Part shown: one piece after another, positions 1-7,769 of the stretch
How positions within the stretch are numbered: position 1 is the stretch's first letter
How the letters are laid out: each line of letters opens with the position of its first letter
NCBI RefSeq assembly: GCF_014204985.1
Contig: NZ_JACHMP010000001.1
Location: 2,728,001-2,792,000 of the forward strand
Length of the DNA: 64,000 nt
Direction: 5' to 3'
From: Streptosporangium becharense
Lineage (GTDB): Bacteria; Actinomycetota; Actinomycetes; Streptosporangiales; Streptosporangiaceae
The notes under the pieces: model-generated
Seen by the model: the letters and a program-made list of their open reading frames with translations, nothing else
What the model was told of the DNA's origin: nothing
Databases searched by the model: none
Made by a program: the position numbers and the translations under genes

Positions 1-1915
1 GCCGTTTGAACTCGTCCCGGTCGACCTCGGGCGAGGGCTTGTAGCGCAGGCCGAAGTCGTAGATCCAGGCGTCCTTGGTCTCCGGGATGTTGTCGCGGTC
101 GATCTCGTACGGCCGCTCGTCGACCACCTCCACGCCCATCCGCTGCAGCAGCGGCAGCACGCGCGACAGGGAGACGGGAGCGCCGATGCGGTAGAGCTTG
201 AAGCGGCGCTCGCCCTCCGGCGCATCGTACGGCTCGTAGAGGTTCATCCCGATCTCGTCGGAGGAGTTGGCCAGCGCCTCCAGGCGGCGCAGGTCGGCCA
301 CCGCCATCCGGGCCGGGAAGTCGGCCTTGTACCCCTCGGGGAACGCCGAGGCGTAGCGCCGCACGAGGCCCGGCGCCTCGTCCTCGGCGCTCAGCTCGGT
401 GATCGCGGCGGCCAGGTCGTCCTCCCAGGAGCGGGCGGCGGCGGCCAGCCTGCCCTCCAGCTCCTCCACGTTCACCGCGTCCCCGTCGAGCGGCCTGCCC
501 CGCTCGCCGCGGACGACCACGTGCAGCCGGGCCAGGGCCGACTCGCCGATCATGGCGCTGTAGTCGAGGGAGGTGCCGCCGAGCGCCTTGAGCAGGATCT
601 CCTGCATCCTGATGCGGATCTTGGTGGTGTAGCGGTCGCGCGGCAGGTAGATCAGGCACGAGATGTAGCGGCCGTAGTCGTCCGCGCGGAGGAAGAGCTT
701 GACCTGCTTGCGCTCACGGAGCCTGAGCACGCCGAGCGCTATGGGCAGCAGCTGCTCGACGGAGGTCTGGAAGAGCTCGTCGCGGGGGAAGGTCTCCAGG
801 ATCTCGATCAGATCCTTGCCGTCGTGGCTGTCGGCGGCCAGCCCGGCGAGGTCGAGCACGGCGGCCAGCTTGCGCCGGAGCACCGGGACGCGGGAGATCG
901 ACTCGCTGTAGGCGACGTGGGTGAACAGGCCGAGGAAACGCCGCTCGCCGACGACCTCGCCCGCGGCGTCGAAGAGCTTGACGCCGACGTAGTCGAGGTA
1001 GGCGGGGCGGTGCACGGTGGCGCGGGTGTTGGCCTTGGTGATGATCAGCATCTGCTGCTTCTCACGGGCCTTGGCGCGCAGTTCGGGGGAGAGCGCGGCG
1101 AAGCTGTCGGAGCCCGGCCGGTCGTGACGGAGGATGCCCAGCCCGGTTCCGGGTGCCGGACGCAGCCGGTCGCCCTCCTCGCTCTCCTCCAGGCTGTACT
1201 CGCGGTAGCCGAGGAAGGTGAAGTGACCGTCGGCCAGCCAGCGCATCAGCTCCAGGCTGTCCTCCACTCCGGCGGGGTCGAGCGGCGGCGGGTTGGCCGA
1301 GACGTCCTCGGCGGTCCGCAGCGCCAGCGCGCGCATCTTGGCGGAGTCCTCGACGGCGCTGCGCACGTCCTCCAGCACCCGCTGCAGGTCGCCCTCCAGC
1401 TCCTTGAGCCTCGCCGAGTCGGCCTGCCGGTCGATCTCGAAGTGCATCCAGGACTCGGCGAGCATCTGACCGGTGACGTCCTCCTGCCCGCGGTCGAGCA
1501 GTTTGCCCGTCATGTCCCTGCGCACGCGCATCTGCGGGTGGACGACCAGGTGAGTGGTGATCTCGTGGCGGTCGAGCTCCATCGTCACCGAGTCGACCAG
1601 GAAGGGCATGTCGTCGGTGACGATCTCGACCACGGAGAATCCCGGGTCCCAGCCGTGTTCCTCCAGGCTGGGGGTGTAGGCGCGCACCAGGGCCCGGCCC
1701 TGGGGCCGCCGGTCGGCGAGCTGTCGCTGGGCCATCGCCGGGCCGTAGACGTCCACCGGATTGCGGTCGAGCAGGTCCTCCGGGGCGACATGCCGGTAGT
1801 AGAGCCTGAGAAAGCCGAGCGCCTCCTCCACGCTCACGTGATCGCTGCCAGGTGTGTGCGCGCACATCTCCGCGGCACTCCTCAGCAGCTCGTCCTTTGC
1901 CTCGTCGAGCGGCAT
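1..1915 (-). CDS. gdh: NAD-specific glutamate dehydrogenase, large type (partial)
   Basis: N-terminal part, about 638 residues, of a large NAD-dependent glutamate dehydrogenase (oxidative deamination of glutamate to 2-oxoglutarate, cytoplasmic). The family is about 1,600 residues long, so the catalytic part lies beyond the left edge of the window. The minus frame is open from the ATG at 1915 to base 1. It begins MPLDEAKDELLRSAAEMC and soon reads MPFLVDSVTMELDR, a hallmark of the N-terminal domain of this family. An AAAGGAG ribosome binding site lies about 10 bases upstream, at 1926-1932. That site sits in the loop of a small CTCAC/GTGAG inverted repeat (1922-1937), which may modulate initiation. 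Long open frames on the plus strand over this region are codon-bias shadows. Family assignment is firm; only the C-terminal extent is unseen. Confidence 0.9.
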   Translation of the reverse strand, partial: MPLDEAKDELLRSAAEMCAHTPGSDHVSVEEALGFLRLYYRHVAPEDLLDRNPVDVYGPAMAQRQLADRRPQGRALVRAYTPSLEEHGWDPGFSVVEIVTDDMPFLVDSVTMELDRHEITTHLVVHPQMRVRRDMTGKLLDRGQEDVTGQMLAESWMHFEIDRQADSARLKELEGDLQRVLEDVRSAVEDSAKMRALALRTAEDVSANPPPLDPAGVEDSLELMRWLADGHFTFLGYREYSLEESEEGDRLRPAPGTGLGILRHDRPGSDSFAALSPELRAKAREKQQMLIITKANTRATVHRPAYLDYVGVKLFDAAGEVVGERRFLGLFTHVAYSESISRVPVLRRKLAAVLDLAGLAADSHDGKDLIEILETFPRDELFQTSVEQLLPIALGVLRLRERKQVKLFLRADDYGRYISCLIYLPRDRYTTKIRIRMQEILLKALGGTSLDYSAMIGESALARLHVVVRGERGRPLDGDAVNVEELEGRLAAAARSWEDDLAAAITELSAEDEAPGLVRRYASAFPEGYKADFPARMAVADLRRLEALANSSDEIGMNLYEPYDAPEGERRFKLYRIGAPVSLSRVLPLLQRMGVEVVDERPYEIDRDNIPETKDAWIYDFGLRYKPSPEVDRDEFKR

Positions 1916-1937
1916 GTCGCTCTCACTCCTTTGTGAG

Positions 1938-2534
1938 GGATTTTGCACATTTGGTGGGATCTACGGCTAAAACTCATAGTTCCCGTGGAGGAGGAGGTGA
2001 TGCGGGCGCGAGCGCCCTTCGTGCCCGGGCGCCCGGAACGGGCGCCGCCGTCAGCGGGAAACGGCAGGTCTCGTGGTCGGAGACAGCGGATTCGCGCTGG
2101 GAGGGGGCGGTATGGCAATCATCCCACAGGGCGGGCCCGGAAAGGCCGCGGTTCGGCCGGGCGAGTCTGGGCTCGCCGACCTCGGCACACGGCAGGGCGG
2201 GGACGGCCGTCCGGCACGCGTCCCGCCCGTCGGGCATGGCCCGCGGCACGACACCTCCAGTGGCCGACTGCTCCGGTCCCCGTTGACCGCAGCGAAGCAT
2301 GCCACCGTTCCTGATATCACCTGAAAAGCCGCGAAACGTCAACGGGAATCTCCGCCGCCACGCCCATCGTACGGCCACCCGGGAGGACGTGTCCGCCGAC
2401 CTCGCGGCGTCCGCCGCTCCCTCCCGCGACCGTCCGCGCCGGGCACCGAAGAGTGACCCGACCGTTACCAACCGGACGGGCGGCCCGCGCGTCTCACCGG
2501 GCAGACGTGACAGAACCTCCGAGGGAGAACGAGC
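1938..2534. other. 600-bp divergent intergenic region
   Basis: No supported gene. The region separates the gdh start (minus) from the oxidase start (plus), so it should hold both promoters. On the minus strand a TTGACG (2337-2342) lies 17 bp from TGATAT (2314-2319), a weak but correctly spaced promoter match reading toward gdh. Several open frames of 80 to 120 codons cross the region, but they are Arg/Pro/Gly-rich, lack ribosome binding sites and resemble no family I know. Confidence 0.4.
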
Positions 2535-4115
2535 ATGAGCACCCCTCCGGACAGGCGGGCGTTCCTCAGGATCGGCGGCCTGTCCGTCCTGGCCGCCGGC
2601 GCCGGGAGCGCCGGGGCCACCGCCCGCCCGGCCGCCGCGAGCACGCCCGCATCCGCCGGGACGGGTGCGAACGGCCCCGCCGCGCGCGCATCCGTTCCGC
2701 ACGCGGCGGGTGCGGCCGGCGCGTCCGGTGCCCGGAGCGCTCCCGGCCCCGGCGACTGGCGCGCTCTCGGCGCCGGGCTGGAGGGAAGGCTCGTCAGACC
2801 CGGCGACGCCGCGTACGACAGGGCACGACGGCTGTTCAACCCGGCCTACGACTCGGTACGCCCGGCGGCCGTGGCGTACTGCGCCAACCCCTCCGACGTC
2901 GCCGAATGCGTCACCTTCGCCCGTCGGACGGGGCTGCCGCTGGCCGTGCGGTCCGGCGGGCACTCCTACGCGGGCTGGTCCACCGGAACCGGCCTGGTCG
3001 TCGACGTCTCCCCGATGAGCTCGGTGCGCCACTCCTCGGGACGGGCCATCGTCGGGGCGGGCGCCAAGCTCGTCGACGTCTACGATCGCCTGGCCGCCGA
3101 CGGGGTCTCCATCCCGGCCGGGACCTGCGCCACGGTCGGGGTGAGCGGGCTGGCGCTGGGCGGCGGGATCGGCGTGGTGTCCAGGAAGTACGGCCTGACC
3201 TGCGACGTCATGGAGTCGGTCCAGATCGTCACCGCCGACGGACGGCTGCTGACCTGCGACGCCGACCACGACGCCGACCTGTACTGGGCCTGTCGGGGTG
3301 GCGGCGGGGGCAACTTCGGGGTGGCGGTCTCCTTCGGCTTCCGCACCCACCCCGTCCGCGAGGTCACGGTGTTCTTCCTGCACTGGCCCTGGTCGAAGGC
3401 GGCCAGGGTGCTGCGCGCCTGGCAGGCGTGGGGCCCCTCGGCCCCCGACGCCCTGTGGTCGGGCATGCACCTCACCCACGAGAACGGCACGGACGTGCAG
3501 GTCGTCGGGCTCCACCTCGGCGGCCGGGCCGACTGCGAACGGCTGCTCGACCGGCTGACCGCCGCCGCCGGGTCGCCGTCGCGGAGCACGGTCGACCAGA
3601 CCTCCTACCGGCACGCCATGATGCTCATGGCGGGCTGCGGCTCGCTCTCGGTCGCCCAGTGCCACCTGGGCGGCTCCCTACCGGGGCAGACCCGCGCCGG
3701 CCGGCTGTCCCGCGACACCTTCGCCGCCACGTCGCACCTGGCCTACCGGCCGCTCTCCGAGACGGGGATCAGGACCCTGGTCGCCGAGGTCTCCCGGGCG
3801 GGCGACCACACCGTGCTCCTGGACGCCCTGGGCGGCGCCGTCGGCCGGGTCCGGCCGGACGCGACGGCCTTCCCGCACCGGGCCGCCCTCTACAGCGTGC
3901 AGTACTACGCCCACCGGGCCGGAGCCGCCCGCTGGGCCCGGAACGCGCGCGCCGCGATGCGGCCCCACTTCGGCGACCACGCTTACGTCAACTACATCGA
4001 CGCCGGGCTCTCCGGCTGGCGCTCGGCCTACTACGGGCCCAACGCCGCCCGCCTGGCCCGGGTCAAGGCCGCCTACGACCCCGGCCGCCTGTTCCGGATG
4101 CCCCAGGCCGTCTGA
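2535..4115 (+). CDS. Tat-exported FAD-dependent oxidase, berberine-bridge type
   Basis: Secreted flavin oxidase of the FAD_binding_4 plus BBE architecture, 526 residues. The N-terminus DRRAFLRIGG followed by an Ala-rich hydrophobic stretch is a twin-arginine signal. His143 in RSGGHSYAG and Cys198 in PAGTCATVGVSG sit at the two positions that bind FAD covalently in bicovalent family members, so an 8-alpha-histidyl, 6-S-cysteinyl flavin is likely. The C-terminus (YYGPN, then YDPGRLFRMPQ) is the typical BBE ending. The ATG at 2535 follows GAGGGAG at suitable spacing. Relatives oxidise alcohols, sugars or alkaloid-like substrates; the substrate here cannot be read from sequence. The gene stands alone between gdh and a two-component system and has no obvious pathway partners. 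Confidence 0.88.
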   Translation: MSTPPDRRAFLRIGGLSVLAAGAGSAGATARPAAASTPASAGTGANGPAARASVPHAAGAAGASGARSAPGPGDWRALGAGLEGRLVRPGDAAYDRARRLFNPAYDSVRPAAVAYCANPSDVAECVTFARRTGLPLAVRSGGHSYAGWSTGTGLVVDVSPMSSVRHSSGRAIVGAGAKLVDVYDRLAADGVSIPAGTCATVGVSGLALGGGIGVVSRKYGLTCDVMESVQIVTADGRLLTCDADHDADLYWACRGGGGGNFGVAVSFGFRTHPVREVTVFFLHWPWSKAARVLRAWQAWGPSAPDALWSGMHLTHENGTDVQVVGLHLGGRADCERLLDRLTAAAGSPSRSTVDQTSYRHAMMLMAGCGSLSVAQCHLGGSLPGQTRAGRLSRDTFAATSHLAYRPLSETGIRTLVAEVSRAGDHTVLLDALGGAVGRVRPDATAFPHRAALYSVQYYAHRAGAARWARNARAAMRPHFGDHAYVNYIDAGLSGWRSAYYGPNAARLARVKAAYDPGRLFRMPQAV

Positions 4116-4191
4116 CCGGCACCGCCCGGACGCGGGCGGGCGGGTGCGGGCGGGCGGGTACGGTGTGGCGACCGGCTCGGGAGGGACAGTG

Positions 4192-6435
4192 GTGACAGCG
4201 GCACGCCTCGCGTGGTCGTGGTGCGCGCTGACCCTGGCCCTCGCGGCGGCGGCCGTCGCCCTGGCCACGGCCGACGGGACCGCCCCGCTGTCGGTGGTCC
4301 ACCTGCTGTTCGTGGCGGCCTGCGCGCTGGCGGGCGGGCTCGTCTGCGCGCACCGCCCCGGGCACGCGGTGGGCCGGCTGCTCGCGCTGAGCGCGTTCTG
4401 CTTCGCGCTCATGGAGGCCTGCGGGCACTACGCGCTCCTCGGCCTCGCCCGTCCGGGACTGCCGTTCACCGGCGCGCTGGCCTGGCCGCAGACCTGGCTC
4501 TGGGTGCCGGCCAACCTGGCGCCCACCCTGATCCCGCTGTTCTTCCCCGGCGGCCGGCTCTCCTCCCCCGCGCTGCGTCCGCTGGTCGCGGGGGCGGTCG
4601 CCGTCGCGGCGGCGGCCGCGACGGTGAGCGCGTTAACCCCCGGCGAGAACCACCAGGTCGGTGTCGGCACCGGCCTGCCCAACCCGCTCGGTGTGCCGGC
4701 CCTCGCCGGCCTCGCGCCGATCCCCGAGGCGGTGCTGACGGTCCTGCTCCCGCTGGTGTTCGTCACCGGCGCCGTGGACCTGGCCGTGCGGGCGTGGCGG
4801 AGCGGGGAGATCGGACGCCGCCAGATCGTGTGGCTGGTCTACGTGGTCGCGATCGAGACGGCCGTGATCGGGGCCAGGCTGACGGCCGGGCTCACCGACG
4901 ACGTCCCCGACGCCGTCTGGCCCGCGACCGACATCGTCTGGGAACTGGTCGGCGCCTCGGGGGCCACCCTCATCCCGGTCGCCATCTGCGCGGCCGTCCT
5001 GCGCCGCCGGCTCTTCGACATCGACCTGGTGATCAACCGGACGCTGGTCTACGGGCTGCTGTCGGGCTGCGTGACCGGCGGCTACGTCCTCGCGGTCGGC
5101 TACCTGGGCACGGTGCTCCCCACCGGCGGCCCGACGGTCCCGGTGCTGGCCGCCGGGCTGGTGGCGCTGGTCTTCGCGCCGCTGCGGCGGCGGCTGCAGA
5201 GCTGGGTCAACCTGCTGGTGTACGGCGAGCGCGACGACCCGTACGCGGCGCTCACCCGCCTGGGCCGCAGGCTGGAGAGCACCGCGGACCCCGACACCGT
5301 GCTGCCGGGGGTCGCACGCTCGGTCGCCGAGGCGCTGCGACTGCCGTACGCGGCGGTGGAGACGGCCGGGGGCGACCGGTACGCGCACGGCACGGCCGGG
5401 CTCGCCGAGGCGGCCGGGGCGGGCCCGGTGCGACTGCCGTTGACGCACAACGGCGAGCGGGTCGGTGCCCTGGTCCTGTCACCCCGGCCGGGTGAGAGCC
5501 GCTTCGGCACCCGCGACCTGCGCGTCCTGAGCGACCTGGCCCGGCAGGTGGCGGTGGCCGTGCACGCCGTACGGCTCTCCGCCGACCTGCGGCGCTCCCG
5601 GGAACGGCTGGTGATGGCCCGGGAGGAGGAGCGGCGCAGGCTCCGGCGCGACCTGCACGACGGGCTCGGCCCCACCCTGGCGGCGTTGACCATGCGGGCC
5701 GAGGCGGCGCACGACCTGGTCGCCGACGAGCGTGCGCGGCGGCTGCTCACCGAGATCGTCGGTGACGCCGAGGCCGCGCTGGCCGACGTGCGGACCCTGG
5801 TGGACGGGCTCCGCCCGCCCGCGCTGGACTCCCTGGGGCTGACCGGGGCGTTGCGCGTCCACGCGACCCGGGAGCCGTCCGGGCTGCGGGTGGACGTGCA
5901 CGCCCCGGACGACCTGCCCGCACTGCCCGCCGCCACCGAGGTCGCCGCCTACCGGATCGCGGGCGAGGCGCTGGCCAACGCGCGTCGGCACGCCGGCGCG
6001 ACCCGTGCGGAGCTGCGGATCGAGGCCGTGGACGGGACGCTGAGGCTGGAGATCTCCGACGACGGCCGCGGGATCGGACCGCACGGGCTTGCCGCGCGGT
6101 CGTGGGACGCCGGGATCGGGGACACCGGAGCCGGGAGCACGGGGGCCGGGGATGCCGGGATCGGGGACACCGGAGCCGGGAGCACCGGGGCCGGGGACGC
6201 CGGGCCCCGGGGCACCGGGGTCGGGTTGGCGTCGATGCGCGAACGGGCCGTGGAGCTGGGCGGGTCGTGCACGTTCGAGGAACGCCCGGGAGGCGGGACA
6301 CTCGTCAGGGTGGAACTGCCCGCGGGTGAGAGGAGGAACCGCAGTGATCAGTGTCCTGGTGGTCGACGACCACCCGGGGTTCCGCGCGGGGCTGCGGACC
6401 CTCCTGTCGACGGCCGAGGGGATCGAGGTCCGTGA
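4192..6435 (+). CDS. sensor histidine kinase (HisKA_3, LuxR-partner type)
   Basis: Membrane histidine kinase that pairs with the response regulator directly downstream. The first 290 or so residues contain about eight hydrophobic helices, followed by RRRLFDIDLVINRTLVYG, a stretch typical of actinobacterial kinases of this class. A GAF-like region comes next, then the dimerisation/phosphorylation motif RRLRRDLHDGLGPTLAAL with phospho-acceptor His489, and a HATPase_c domain with DDGRGIG and GTGVGLASMRERA. The GTG at 4192 is chosen because GGAGGG (4180-4185) sits 6 bases upstream; GTG at 4189 or 4144 is possible. Two oddities: a 45-bp in-frame duplication in the ATP lid, and a 3-prime end that runs 92 bp into the next gene, adding about 30 out-of-family residues. 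A rare TTA leucine codon lies at 4633-4635. Confidence 0.88.
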   Translation: MTAARLAWSWCALTLALAAAAVALATADGTAPLSVVHLLFVAACALAGGLVCAHRPGHAVGRLLALSAFCFALMEACGHYALLGLARPGLPFTGALAWPQTWLWVPANLAPTLIPLFFPGGRLSSPALRPLVAGAVAVAAAAATVSALTPGENHQVGVGTGLPNPLGVPALAGLAPIPEAVLTVLLPLVFVTGAVDLAVRAWRSGEIGRRQIVWLVYVVAIETAVIGARLTAGLTDDVPDAVWPATDIVWELVGASGATLIPVAICAAVLRRRLFDIDLVINRTLVYGLLSGCVTGGYVLAVGYLGTVLPTGGPTVPVLAAGLVALVFAPLRRRLQSWVNLLVYGERDDPYAALTRLGRRLESTADPDTVLPGVARSVAEALRLPYAAVETAGGDRYAHGTAGLAEAAGAGPVRLPLTHNGERVGALVLSPRPGESRFGTRDLRVLSDLARQVAVAVHAVRLSADLRRSRERLVMAREEERRRLRRDLHDGLGPTLAALTMRAEAAHDLVADERARRLLTEIVGDAEAALADVRTLVDGLRPPALDSLGLTGALRVHATREPSGLRVDVHAPDDLPALPAATEVAAYRIAGEALANARRHAGATRAELRIEAVDGTLRLEISDDGRGIGPHGLAARSWDAGIGDTGAGSTGAGDAGIGDTGAGSTGAGDAGPRGTGVGLASMRERAVELGGSCTFEERPGGGTLVRVELPAGERRNRSDQCPGGRRPPGVPRGAADPPVDGRGDRGP
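6106..6195 (+). repeat. 45-bp tandem duplication inside the kinase ATP lid
   Basis: Two adjacent 45-bp units (6106-6150 and 6151-6195) differ at two positions only, and a degenerate third start follows. Each unit encodes DAGIGDTGAGSTGAG. The array lies between the G1-type box (DDGRGIG) and the G2-type box (GTGVGLASMRERA) of the ATPase domain, in the loop that forms the nucleotide lid. It is in frame, so the kinase stays intact. Confidence 0.9.
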
Positions 6436-6973
6436 CGAGGCGGGCAGCGGAGAGCAGGCACTCGCGCTGGTCGGGTCGGCCCAGCCGGACGTGGTGCTGA
6501 TGGACCTGGCGATGCCCGGCATGGGCGGGATCGCGGCGATCGAGCACCTGGCCCGCGACCACCCGCACATCAAGGTGATCGTGCTCAGCATGTCGGACGA
6601 CGACGACTCGGTGTTCGCCGCCATGCGGGCCGGGGCCCGCGGGTACGTCCTCAAGGGCGCCCGCAGGGCCGAGCTCGTCCGGTCGGTGCAGACGGTGGCC
6701 GACGGGGGTGCCGTCTTCGGTCCCGCCCTCGCCTCCCGGCTGGTGGGCTACTTCTCCGCCGGGCAGCGCGCCGAGCCCGCGCTGCCCGACCTGACCAGGC
6801 GGGAACGGGAGATCCTCGGGCTGCTCGCCGGGCACCTGACCAACCAGCAGATCGCGACCCGGCTCGGGCTGAGCCAGAAGACGGTCCGCAACCACGTGTC
6901 GGCCGTCCTCACCAAGCTCCAGGTGACCGACCGGGCACAGGCGATCATGCGTGCGCGGGAAGCGGGCCTCTGA
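6344..6973 (+). CDS. LuxR/NarL-family response regulator
   Basis: DNA-binding partner of the upstream kinase, 209 residues. The receiver domain begins VISVLVVDDHPGFRAGL with phospho-acceptor Asp54 in VVLMDLAMPGMGG. The C-terminal LuxR helix-turn-helix reads LTRREREILGLLAG, then LSQKTVRNHVSAVLTKL. The start is the GTG at 6344, 7 bases after a perfect AGGAGG (6331-6336); open sequence further upstream is only the kinase repeat read in another frame. The gene overlaps the kinase 3-prime end by 92 bp, which suggests translational coupling, and overlaps the convergent membrane-protein gene by 29 bp. Targets are unknown. Confidence 0.92.
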   Translation: MISVLVVDDHPGFRAGLRTLLSTAEGIEVRDEAGSGEQALALVGSAQPDVVLMDLAMPGMGGIAAIEHLARDHPHIKVIVLSMSDDDDSVFAAMRAGARGYVLKGARRAELVRSVQTVADGGAVFGPALASRLVGYFSAGQRAEPALPDLTRREREILGLLAGHLTNQQIATRLGLSQKTVRNHVSAVLTKLQVTDRAQAIMRAREAGL

Positions 6974-7628
6974 TCCCGTCACGCCACTCGGCGTCCGACA
7001 TGCGCAGCACGCGCAGCCCGATCCAGCCGTAGGCGACCAGCTGCACCAGCGGGCCGATCGCTTGCACGACGGGCGGCTGCTCCTTGGTCATGAACGGCAC
7101 CACCGTTCCCGCGAGCGCCACGACGGGCACCCACCAGGGGATGGTCCGGACCATGACCAGCGTGATGAGCAACAGGAACAGCCCGACGTAGAGCAGGAAG
7201 CCAGGCAGCAGCATGCCGAACAGGAAACCGGGCAGTTCCCCGGCCCGCTCCGTCACCGCCTCGGCCTGCTCATCGGGCAGCGTCAGGGCCAGTGCCAGGT
7301 CGTAGAAGTCGGTGGTGAAGAGCGTCAGCCCGTGGCCGGCGCCGATCAGCCCGAACACCACCCCGATCCCGCCCGCGACCGGGGCCCGCTCACGCAGCAG
7401 GTGCCCGAGGGCGAGGACGACCGGGATGAGAGCGAGTGTCGCCCAGATGTAGAGCAGCGCGCTGACCTGCACGGTCGTCGCGTGCGTCCGGAAGATCCCG
7501 GGGTCGTGGTCGGCGCCGGGGGGCGAGGTCAGGAAGGCCAGGAACGCCAGCGCCGGCCAGGCGAACAGGGCGACCCCGGCGGCCACCCTGCGAAACGCGT
7601 CAGGTTTTCTCAACACCCGTCCAGCCAA
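6945..7628 (-). CDS. multi-pass membrane protein of unknown function
   Basis: About 227 residues with roughly six hydrophobic segments (for example VAAGVALFAWPALAFLAFL near the start and IPWWVPVVALAGTVVPF near the end). No catalytic motif is visible; the overall look is that of small DUF4386-like actinobacterial membrane proteins, but I do not claim the family. The longest frame starts at a TTG (7628); the GTG at 7616, reading VLRKPDAFRR, is an alternative, and neither has a good ribosome binding site. The 3-prime end overlaps the response regulator gene by 29 bp in convergent orientation. Confidence 0.7.
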   Translation of the reverse strand: MAGRVLRKPDAFRRVAAGVALFAWPALAFLAFLTSPPGADHDPGIFRTHATTVQVSALLYIWATLALIPVVLALGHLLRERAPVAGGIGVVFGLIGAGHGLTLFTTDFYDLALALTLPDEQAEAVTERAGELPGFLFGMLLPGFLLYVGLFLLLITLVMVRTIPWWVPVVALAGTVVPFMTKEQPPVVQAIGPLVQLVAYGWIGLRVLRMSDAEWRDGIRGPLPAHA

Positions 7629-7769
7629 CCGGCAACCCGTCCCGGGACGCTCGGGCGATCGTCCCCCTCTTCCCGGGAGGAACGCCCGCCCGGACCGGGA
7701 CAGGCCGGCCGGGTGTCTCCGGTCTCCCCGGCGGGGACACCCGGCCGCATCGGGACCGTTCGGGTGTCC

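Noticed and set aside
1938-2534. Coding frames in the gdh-oxidase gap
   Set aside because: They are short, Arg/Pro-rich, overlap each other on both strands and lack initiation signals.
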